Virus record (IMG/VR): IMGVR_UViG_3300010354_000011
Coordinates: 1-38,076 of that record
Length of the DNA stretch: 38,076 nt
Reading direction: 5' to 3' (one strand)
Origin: a virus
Shown: piece after piece, positions 33,341 through 38,076 of the stretch
Numbering within the stretch: the first letter of the stretch is position 1
Layout of the letters: each line of letters begins with the position of its first letter
Notes under the pieces: generated by a model
What the model was told of the DNA's origin: nothing
Seen by the model: the letters and a program-made list of their open reading frames with translations, nothing else
The model's database searches: none
Program-made: the position numbers and the translations under genes

Positions 33341-34007
33341 AGTGCTCTCCTGTGATGATCTTGCGGACCGTGACGTGGCTGATGTCGATGCCGTGCTTCT
33401 TGGCCACAATCTTCACTATGTCCCGATAACTGTGGCCCTTCAAGCGGGCCGCCTTCATCGTGATGATCGCGTCCTGCTCCTCCGGGTTCTCCCGCAGCCG
33501 CGAATTGCGACCATTCCCAGATCGTGAATAACCGAATGGCGGCTCGCCCCCGAGGAACCCACCGGCCTGCTGCTTGGCGCGGCGCCCGGCCAGAACGCGC
33601 TCCCGAATCCGGCGGCGCTCTTCGCCGCTGAACACGGCCATGATCTCAAGCATGAACCGGCCGTTCGGGTTGCTCTTGTCCATCACGTTCCCGTAGCCGT
33701 TGATGATGAGGTTGATCCCAGCCTCTTCCCAGTCCCCGATCACATTTAAGGCATCGCGGGCGTCGCGGAACATACGGTCGAGCTTCGATACAATGACGGT
33801 ATCGCCGGCCCGGAGGAACGCCAGCTTGCACCCTTCTTCTCGGCGCAGGAGGGGGACGGCGCCGGACACGCCCCGCTCTTCATAGATGTGCTCAAGCTCC
33901 AGATTGTGCGTGATCGCTATGCCTTTGATTTGGCGGGCCTGATCTTCAAGGCTGGTATTCTCGACCTGATCTTCGGTCGAGACGCGGGTGTATCCGTAGA
34001 CTGCCAC
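33318..34007 (-). CDS. Small serine recombinase (resolvase/invertase family)
   Basis: A 229-residue serine recombinase from GTG 34007, preceded by GAGGAGAAGCACA. The N-terminus YGYTRVSTEDQ places the catalytic serine at S10. VSKLDRMFRDARDAL and NGRFMLEIMAVFSGEERRRI are the usual catalytic-domain signatures. The C-terminal 80 residues carry an HTH (HSYRDIVKIVAKKHG). It is too short for a large serine integrase. It could resolve concatemers, invert a segment or act in lysogeny, but no clear target pair was seen. It leads directly into terL. Confidence 0.85.
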   Translation of the reverse strand: MAVYGYTRVSTEDQVENTSLEDQARQIKGIAITHNLELEHIYEERGVSGAVPLLRREEGCKLAFLRAGDTVIVSKLDRMFRDARDALNVIGDWEEAGINLIINGYGNVMDKSNPNGRFMLEIMAVFSGEERRRIRERVLAGRRAKQQAGGFLGGEPPFGYSRSGNGRNSRLRENPEEQDAIITMKAARLKGHSYRDIVKIVAKKHGIDISHVTVRKIITGEHYDFVHQP

Positions 34008-34021
34008 TGTGCTTCTCCTCA

Positions 34022-34063
34022 GTTGGTAAGGCGATACGTAACGAACGCCTTAACACTCTGCAA
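34022..34063 (-). promoter_or_regulatory. Recombinase promoter with GTTAAGGCG palindrome
   Basis: On the minus strand TTGCAG (34058-34063) and TACGTA (34035-34040) are 17 bp apart, a plausible -35/-10 pair 28 bp upstream of the GTG. A GTTAAGGCG-type inverted repeat (arms near 34024-34033 and 34045-34054) surrounds the -10, as expected for a repressor site. Confidence 0.45.
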
Positions 34064-34428
34064 GCACAAAATTGCAGAATTTTTGGAAGGGGCAGTCTGT
34101 TCGGCGAAGGGCCCGGGTAGGGGGGTTTCCGCCAAAAATCGGTATCTGTCAGGTTATACGCACGCCGCCCCCCGCGACTGGCAGGGGCGGGGGGGGTCAA
34201 AAACGAATGGCCCTCCCGGCTAGGCGCGAAAATCAGCAGGCAACACTCATAGATTACAGCAACTTAGGAGGCACGTAGCCTGTTAAGGCGTTTTACGGCG
34301 CTTCCAAATCGGGTCAGAGGCGGGTCGGAAGGGCAAGCTGTTCGCTGTCTCTCTCCCTCGGTAGATAAAAAATATCCAAGCGTTTCCAGTGTGATGCAAG
34401 AAAAATGCAGGGGATGCGAAAAAACTTG

Positions 34429-34457
34429 TTGACTAGGTGCAATGCTTGCCCCATCCT
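34429..34457 (+). promoter_or_regulatory. Candidate promoter of the right plus-strand operon
   Basis: TTGACT at 34429-34434 is a good -35. The -10 is weak (CATCCT at 34452-34457, spacing 17). The extended TTGACTA-N2-TG matches the element at 1869 upstream of the polymerase operon. Confidence 0.4.
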
Positions 34458-34484
34458 CAAGGCGTCAACAGCGGAGACACACAA

Positions 34485-34556
34485 ATGCCCTTTGAACTTT
34501 TCATGTTCTGCGTATTCGCCGCGATGATTTTCGTCGTCTGCTATCGCAACAAGTAA
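34485..34556 (+). CDS. 23-residue membrane peptide
   Basis: ATG 34485 follows AGCGGAGACACACAA. The peptide (MPFELFMFCVFAAMIFVVCY followed by RNK) is one hydrophobic helix with a basic end. It is the first gene of the operon. It is real only if its ribosome site is used; function unknown. Confidence 0.5.
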   Translation: MPFELFMFCVFAAMIFVVCYRNK

Positions 34557-34570
34557 GAGAGGAGATAGAA

Positions 34571-34894
34571 ATGTCAGACCTTAAAGCACATTGCGAAATG
34601 ATCGCCCGCCAGATTGAGACTGGCGAATATGATTTCAACGCTGATAGCGGCGATGATGAAAGCCCCAACGCTTATGACTATTTGAGCGGCGCGCTCGACA
34701 TTGAGTATGTCAAAGATAGCTCCGGCGACTATCGCGGCGCGATTGTTCTAGTCGCTTTTGGCGGGCCAAACATCTGGATCGACACGCGATGGAAAGAGGT
34801 TCGCGGCGCATGGTGGGGCGAAAGCTGCACTGTTCCCTATAACCGCGACGAGTTGGGCCTCGACGAGTGCCTGCAGGACCTGTGCTACTGCTAA
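34571..34894 (+). CDS. Conserved phage protein, unknown function
   Basis: A 107-residue protein from ATG 34571 after GAGAGGAGATAGAA. It is acidic, with aromatic-rich motifs: SGALDIEYVKDSSGDYRGA, VLVAFGGPNIWIDTRWKEV and WWGESCTVPYNRDELG. It resembles a family seen in several phages, but I cannot name it. It has four cysteines, three of them in the second half. Confidence 0.65.
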   Translation: MSDLKAHCEMIARQIETGEYDFNADSGDDESPNAYDYLSGALDIEYVKDSSGDYRGAIVLVAFGGPNIWIDTRWKEVRGAWWGESCTVPYNRDELGLDECLQDLCYC

Positions 34895-34911
34895 AGATGG
34901 AGACTAAACCA

Positions 34912-35097
34912 ATGCAAACTTACATCGTGACCCTATGGAACCCCGAAGACGGCGAGGTATTTCTCGCCGCCGAGGGACAGACAACACCGCATGAAGCGCA
35001 AGCGGCGCGGTTCACCGACATTCATCATGCCGAAGCGGCCGCGTCGCGTATCATCGGCGACGGCTGGGCATACGCAATCGAGGAGGACGAGCTGTGA
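34912..35097 (+). CDS. Small protein, unknown
   Basis: A 61-residue protein from ATG 34912 (GGAG nine bases upstream); an in-frame ATG further up would read through the previous gene's end. It opens MQTYIVTLWNPEDGEVFLAA and ends in an acidic tail. No family is recognised. Confidence 0.55.
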   Translation: MQTYIVTLWNPEDGEVFLAAEGQTTPHEAQAARFTDIHHAEAAASRIIGDGWAYAIEEDEL

Positions 35098-35252
35098 AAC
35101 CGACAACGCAAGACCGCACATACTGGCGTGCGGAACGCGCCGTCCGGCTTATCGAGGCCGGGAAGGCAAGCGGACACGAATTGACTATCGCTCTGGCGGA
35201 ACGTCTTGAAGACGAGCGCGAGCGGCGCAAGGCACTAGAGGATGAGGGCTGA
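35094..35252 (+). CDS. 52-residue helical protein
   Basis: GTG 35094 overlaps the previous TGA (GTGA) after GAGGAGGACGAGCT. The peptide is charged and helical: TYWRAERAVRLIEAGKASGH, then LAERLEDERERRKALEDEG. Function is unknown. Confidence 0.55.
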   Translation: MKPTTQDRTYWRAERAVRLIEAGKASGHELTIALAERLEDERERRKALEDEG

Positions 35253-35255
35253 GAC

Positions 35256-35462
35256 ATGGACATTCTGAAGATCGAAACCGATACAATTTGCTCCGATGCG
35301 GCGCTGCTATTCCGCCGCCGCCAGAAGCTGCAACGCGATCTTGCCGAGGTCGAGTCGATGCTGGCTGGCAAGCGCAACGAATACCGCGACAAGATGCGTG
35401 TCTATGGAATGGGCCTCAACCATTTCGAGCAAGCCTGCAAGGCGCGCGGGTTCCTACTGTGA
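35256..35462 (+). CDS. Small coiled-coil protein upstream of the HTH gene
   Basis: A 68-residue protein from ATG 35256. It includes an LLFRRRQKLQRDLAEVESML helix. Its stop overlaps the HTH gene's GTG (GTGA), so the two are coupled. Function is unknown. Confidence 0.55.
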   Translation: MDILKIETDTICSDAALLFRRRQKLQRDLAEVESMLAGKRNEYRDKMRVYGMGLNHFEQACKARGFLL

Positions 35463-35626
35463 CCGGCGCAGAGTTTAAGGAGACACGGGCACGCCTCGGC
35501 TGGTCGCAACAAGAGATCGCAGACAAGCTCGGAGTCAGCGTGCGAACCATTAAATACTATGAAGCCGGGCGCGTCCCTATCTCTAGCCCCGCTGCAAAGC
35601 TTCTAGGTTTGCTGGCAAGTGGATAA
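35459..35626 (+). CDS. Cro/CI-type HTH regulator
   Basis: A 55-residue DNA-binding protein. GTG 35459 is the best start because it overlaps the previous stop; longer readings would use upstream sequence coding for another protein. Residues about 5-34 form the HTH_3 domain: TRARLGWSQQEIADKLGVSV followed by RTIKYYEAGRVPIS. It probably controls a promoter in this region, perhaps through the GTTAAGGCG motifs nearby; that link is inference. Its 3' end is overlapped by a small membrane peptide. Confidence 0.75.
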   Translation: MTGAEFKETRARLGWSQQEIADKLGVSVRTIKYYEAGRVPISSPAAKLLGLLASG

Positions 35627-35693
35627 GGCGACACGGGACGCGCGCATTGCCCTACTAGTATATCTCGGCCTCTGGCTGATCTATCTGCTCTAA
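35619..35693 (+). CDS. 24-residue membrane peptide
   Basis: GTG 35619 lies inside the end of the HTH gene (GTGGATAA). The peptide, VDKATRDARIALLVYLGLWL followed by IYLL, has one hydrophobic helix. It ends four bases before a terminator. Coupled translation is plausible but unproven. Confidence 0.4.
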   Translation: MDKATRDARIALLVYLGLWLIYLL

Positions 35694-35697
35694 CCTC

Positions 35698-35725
35698 GAC
35701 GGGCTGGCCTATTGGTCGGCCCGTC
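35698..35725 (+). terminator. Terminator of the regulatory operon
   Basis: GACGGGCTGGCC and GGTCGGCCCGTC form a 12-bp stem with two G-T pairs around a TATT loop, followed by TTTAT. It separates the HTH operon from the small terminase gene. Confidence 0.75.
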
Positions 35726-35765
35726 TTTATATTGTCCGCCGTTCAACAACCCTCAGAGGAATGAC

Positions 35766-36281
35766 ATGGCCGGACATATCAAGCGGCGCACTATCGCCAG
35801 CAATCTCGACAAGGTCGGCGAGCACACGCTGCTAGAGAAGATTGCCAGCGGCATGACGATGGCGGGCCTCGCCCGTGAGCTACGCATCAGCAACCTCTCG
35901 CTCTATCATTGGATCAAGCAAGACCCCGACAGGCAGGAACGCTTCCGGCAGGCCCGCGCGCTTGCGGCCGATGCGTGGGCGGAAGAGTGCCTCGACATCG
36001 CAGATCAAGCCGACGGTGTCACGGCCAACGCTGACAGGCTGCGCGTGGAAACTAGGAAGTGGCTGGCCGGTGTCACCAACCCCGACAAATACAAGTCGGC
36101 CCCTGTCCAAGCGGCCGTGCAAGTGAACGTCAACCAGATGCACCTCGATGCCCTCAAGCAGCTCAGCCTTGGCAACGAAGGCACCACCGTTGAGGTCTCT
36201 GTACCGATCAAGCAAGTCGCCTCATCAAACCTCGATGTGGACGACTTGCCCGATCCGAACAGCGACGACATCTGGGATTAG
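35766..36281 (+). CDS. terS: Terminase small subunit
   Basis: A 171-residue protein from ATG 35766 (CAGAGGAATGAC upstream). It matches the Sf6-type small terminase: an HTH with TMAGLARELRISNLSLYHWI near 30-49, then DRQERFRQARALAADAWAEE, LDIADQADGVTANADRLRVE and TRKWLAGVTNPDKY. The C-terminus is acidic with DLPDPNSDD. It recognises the packaging site and feeds DNA to the large subunit. Unusually it is on the opposite strand from terL, 2.4 kb away, and next to the repeat array. A terminator lies just before it, so it likely has its own promoter. Confidence 0.88.
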   Translation: MAGHIKRRTIASNLDKVGEHTLLEKIASGMTMAGLARELRISNLSLYHWIKQDPDRQERFRQARALAADAWAEECLDIADQADGVTANADRLRVETRKWLAGVTNPDKYKSAPVQAAVQVNVNQMHLDALKQLSLGNEGTTVEVSVPIKQVASSNLDVDDLPDPNSDDIWD

Positions 36282-36369
36282 AGGCATCTGTTAAGTCGCC
36301 GGACGCCTTAACTGCCATCGCCTTAACACTTAACACTTCTCGGCCGAAAGCAATATTATTACCCAGTTT

Positions 36370-36652
36370 CGGGACGCTTATCTCGGCCTTCGGGACGCTT
36401 ACGGGACGCCAAGCCTCAAAAAAATCCCTATATATTTCAATACTCCGGGACGGCCGGGACGCTAGGGACGCTATTTTCTGAGTTTAGACCCCCCAAAAAA
36501 CTGGTAAGGCGTTCTAAGACGCGCTAACAGAAACGTAGAGGGGTATTAACTCAGATTTATGTGTCCCGGGCGTCCCGAGGGGCCAAAATCAAACACTTAT
36601 GGTGTCCCGGAGGCGTCCCGTAAGCGTCCCGAGCACCTCTCTAAGCGTCCCG
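36370..36652. repeat. Mirror-symmetric CGGGACGCTTA iteron array
   Basis: Plus-strand copies lie at 36370, 36391 and 36402, and shorter ones at 36446, 36455 and 36465. Inverted copies end at 36652, 36631 and 36620, with further ones at 36577 and 36568 and a partial copy ending at 36609. The first three copies in each arm have the same spacing (21 and 11 bp) and mirror around 36511; the inner pairs (spacing 9) mirror to within one base. Confidence 0.9.
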
Positions 36653-36659
36653 CCCGTTT

Positions 36660-36668
36660 TCATCCACA
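36660..36668 (+). other. Near-consensus DnaA box
   Basis: TCATCCACA differs by one base from TTATCCACA and sits 8 bp past the last repeat of the array. Confidence 0.4.
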
Positions 36669-36688
36669 TTTCTCACGGCCAAGATGAG

Positions 36689-36718
36689 TTTACATTGTGT
36701 CCACAACAGTGCTACATA
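36689..36718 (+). promoter_or_regulatory. Promoter of the AP2 gene with palindrome in the spacer
   Basis: TTTACA (36689-36694) and TACATA (36713-36718) are 18 bp apart. A TTGTG-TC-CACAA palindrome lies in the spacer and could be an operator. Confidence 0.55.
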
Positions 36719-36748
36719 TTCCCCGCCACAAGCAAAGGAGTTTAGCGC

Positions 36749-37015
36749 ATGGCCCTCAAGTATGACTACACCAGCCCCTATCCAAGTTCGACAAGCGGCA
36801 TCCGCGGCGTGTCCTACGTCCCCGACCGGGACAAGTGGGACGCCAAGATAAGTTACAGAGGCCGCAGGGTGCGCCTCGGCCGCTTTGCCACGAAAGAGGA
36901 AGCCGCTGCCGCTTACGCTGTCGCAGCCGAAGAGATCAGGAAGCGCCTTGAGTCCGATCCCAACTTCCCGCGCCCGAAGACAATGGATCAGCGCATCCAA
37001 TCTCTCTTCGACTAA
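36749..37015 (+). CDS. AP2-domain DNA-binding protein
   Basis: An 88-residue protein from ATG 36749 (AAAGGAG upstream). Residues 16-62 match the AP2 DNA-binding fold: GIRGVSYVPDRDKWDAKISY, RGRRVRLGRFATKEEAAAAY, AVAAEEI. Standalone AP2 domains are known in phages, often inside homing endonucleases; here no nuclease part exists. It lies next to the symmetric repeat array, which makes it a candidate binding partner, but that is inference. Confidence 0.85.
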   Translation: MALKYDYTSPYPSSTSGIRGVSYVPDRDKWDAKISYRGRRVRLGRFATKEEAAAAYAVAAEEIRKRLESDPNFPRPKTMDQRIQSLFD

Positions 37016-37020
37016 TAAAA

Positions 37021-37044
37021 AAAGGGGGCCGATTGGCCCCCTTT
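37021..37044. terminator. Bidirectional terminator between AP2 and DUF3310 genes
   Basis: AAAGGGGGCC and GGCCCCCTTT form a perfect 10-bp stem with a GATT loop, with A-rich sequence before it and TTTCTC after. It serves both convergent transcripts. Confidence 0.9.
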
Positions 37045-37045
37045 C

Positions 37046-37261
37046 TCATTCCTCCAACGCCGAGATTAGCCTGTCGAGATACCACCGAGCTTTGTGGAGG
37101 TCCTGCACCCCGTTCTTGTATCGGTAGCGCCAGACATACTTCTCGATGTTACCTTTCAGGTAGCCTTGGAACTCTTCGCGGCTCATTGAACTCTCAATCG
37201 CCTCGATGCACTCCACGCCCCCTTGCCGGTAATGCTCCGGCCGGTTGACCATATCCGTCAC
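37046..37261 (-). CDS. DUF3310 family protein
   Basis: A 71-residue protein from GTG 37261, which overlaps the primase-helicase stop (GTGA) and has AAGGAG eight bases upstream. VNRPEHYRQGGVECIEAIES and a GNIEKYVWRYRYKNGVQDLH segment are the DUF3310 signature, common in phage replication modules and sometimes called a nucleotide kinase without proof. Residues DLHKARWYLDRLI end the domain. Its role is unknown; the coupling ties it to replication. Confidence 0.85.
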   Translation of the reverse strand: MTDMVNRPEHYRQGGVECIEAIESSMSREEFQGYLKGNIEKYVWRYRYKNGVQDLHKARWYLDRLISALEE

Positions 37262-38076
37262 AGAAAATCTCCTTCCTCGTCACCATCATCAAACACCACG
37301 CGCACGCCGAAGAACTCGGACGCAGCCTCTTGCCGCAGCGCGTCGATCACCATCTCATCCTCGTCGCCAATGAGAAGCTCCAAACCACGGAACACACGCT
37401 TCGTACGTGACGCCCGGTCCTTGGCGATCTCATAGCCCTTGGCTCTCATCTCCGCCGAGAACTTGCGCTGGCTCCAGTCCTTGCCCTTGGCCTCGTTGCT
37501 CTGCCGCGCCCAGTCCCGGAAGTCATTGAACGCATCGGTCGTCCCCATTTCGCTGTTGGGGTTGACGACGCACCGCTCCTCGATCCACCGGCCGAGAGCA
37601 TCCTCACCTTCGAGATACTCCTGCGTCGCTCGGACAACCACCTCGGGCGGGTTCAACCCCTCGGCCAGCCAGAGCTTGGCCCCTTCCACCACCCACGCAA
37701 GGATGGCCGGGTATTCCTCCTTCAACTTATCCGGCAAGTCTACATCCTTCCTTGCCGGCTTCGTCTCGAACGGGATGAGGTGCATACGCCGCCGCATTGC
37801 ATCATCCACATTAGTAATCTCCGGCTTCGTATTCCCGGCGATGACGAGCGTGAACTGCGGGTCGAACGTAAACAAGTCCTGCCGCATGAAGCGCGCGCTG
37901 ATCTTGTCCCCGCCAGTGAGGCTCTTGACCTTGGCCTCGTCCCACTTCCTGCTCGGATCAATTTCCTGCGCGTGGACGAGGCGTGCTCCCATGAGAGCAG
38001 CCAGCTCAGTCGGGTGCCGCTGATTGTTCGACGCCAAGAAAACGTCCGCGCTGGCCACCGCGGCGTAATCGCCAAG
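37258..38076 (-). CDS. Primase-helicase, C-terminal part (continues from the gene at 1-1794)
   Basis: These bases encode the C-terminal part of the 829-residue prim-pol/D5/SF3 helicase; bases 37954-38076 repeat 1-123, so the non-redundant part starts at 37953. The Walker B region is GARLVHAQEID, shortly after Walker A. Further on are DKISARFMRQDLFTF and a TLVIAGNTKPEITNVDDAMR sensor-like segment, then RRMHLIPFETKP, typical of the poxvirus D5-like/P4 helicases. The C-terminal winged-helix-like region (RWIEERCVVNPNSEMGTTDA) binds DNA. Reading through the joint gives one intact protein. Confidence 0.9.
   Translation of the reverse strand, partial: LGDYAAVASADVFLASNNQRHPTELAALMGARLVHAQEIDPSRKWDEAKVKSLTGGDKISARFMRQDLFTFDPQFTLVIAGNTKPEITNVDDAMRRRMHLIPFETKPARKDVDLPDKLKEEYPAILAWVVEGAKLWLAEGLNPPEVVVRATQEYLEGEDALGRWIEERCVVNPNSEMGTTDAFNDFRDWARQSNEAKGKDWSQRKFSAEMRAKGYEIAKDRASRTKRVFRGLELLIGDEDEMVIDALRQEAASEFFGVRVVFDDGDEEGDFL
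37954..38076. repeat. Terminal direct repeat, copy 2
   Basis: Identical to bases 1-123. It marks the end of the circular unit. Confidence 0.95.

Larger units (their letters stand above)
34008..34484. other. Non-coding divergent control region
   Basis: This 477-bp region separates the minus-strand recombinase-terminase operon from the plus-strand regulatory operon. It holds a palindromic promoter/operator for the recombinase, a GC-rich hairpin (CCGCCCC/GGGGCGG, 34173-34198), a GTTAAGGCG motif at 34282-34290, and a TTGACT promoter element at 34429. No convincing gene is visible. Confidence 0.6.
36282..36748. other. Non-coding region with symmetric repeat array (origin or control region candidate)
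   Basis: This 467-bp stretch between terS and the AP2 gene has no gene. It contains GTTAAG-type inverted repeats at 36290-36327, two arms of CGGGACGCTTA repeats, an AT-rich segment (36416-36443), an imperfect palindrome at the centre (36501-36530), a DnaA-box-like TCATCCACA (36660-36668) and a promoter for the AP2 gene. Confidence 0.7.

Noticed and set aside
33318-34007. Large serine integrase with attachment site
   Set aside because: The protein is 229 residues, without the long C-terminal zinc and coiled-coil domains, and no att-like pair was seen.
34173-34198. Intrinsic terminator (CCGCCCC hairpin)
   Set aside because: No T-run follows on either strand at the right distance, and it lies in a divergent control region, so it is only noted as a hairpin.
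36370-36652. CRISPR array
   Set aside because: Repeats are only 11 bp, lie in both orientations and have no uniform spacers.
1-38076. tRNA genes
   Set aside because: No cloverleaf-like segments with T-loop and acceptor pairing were recognised by eye in the non-coding gaps; a dedicated scan would be needed to be sure.

Overview
The window is one essentially complete genome of a tailed double-stranded DNA bacteriophage with a podovirus-like layout. The first 123 bases (1-123) recur exactly as the last 123 (37954-38076), and the primase-helicase gene runs across the junction in frame. The sequence is therefore a circular or circularly permuted molecule of 37,953 unique bases, cut open inside that gene. 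The host is Gram-negative, because the phage carries a two-component Rz/Rz1 spanin pair with a lipobox. High GC and weak -10 boxes suggest a GC-rich proteobacterium, perhaps an alphaproteobacterium; that last step is inference.

Replication and early region. A minus-strand pair at the circle joint holds a prim-pol/D5/SF3 primase-helicase and a DUF3310 protein. Diverging from it at about 1.9 kb is a tightly coupled plus-strand operon (1920-9644). It holds a family A DNA polymerase, a DnaA domain IV protein, about fifteen tiny accessory genes joined by ATGA/GTGA overlaps (one with a Sec signal peptide), a DUF2800 Cas4/RecB-like nuclease and a DUF2815 ssDNA-binding protein. It ends at a strong terminator. 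Facing it on the minus strand are a SNF2-type helicase and a RuvC-like resolvase. Together these form the DNA polymerase/DUF2800/DUF2815/SNF2/primase replication-recombination module known from several phage groups.

Virion and lysis region. From about 34.0 kb down to 9.7 kb every gene is on the minus strand. The order is serine recombinase, large terminase, terminator, endonuclease VII, a small basic protein, portal, Ala/Gly-rich virion protein, scaffold, SU10-type major capsid protein, adaptor, minor tail proteins, tail fibre and lysis cassette (TM protein, GH24 endolysin, two small holin candidates, Rz, Rz1). Next come a P22 gp10-like tail protein, a C1q-like protein, a set of likely internal or ejection proteins including an M15 peptidase in a shifted frame, and a cluster of very small basic proteins.

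Right-hand control region. A second plus-strand operon (34485-35693) carries tiny genes and a Cro/CI-type HTH regulator and ends at a terminator. It is followed by the small terminase, on the opposite strand from the large terminase. Between the small terminase and an AP2-domain gene lies a 467-bp non-coding region. It contains a mirror-symmetric array of a CGGGACGCTTA repeat, an AT-rich stretch and a near-consensus DnaA box. This is the best candidate for a replication origin, or a packaging or control site, and the most unusual structure in the window.
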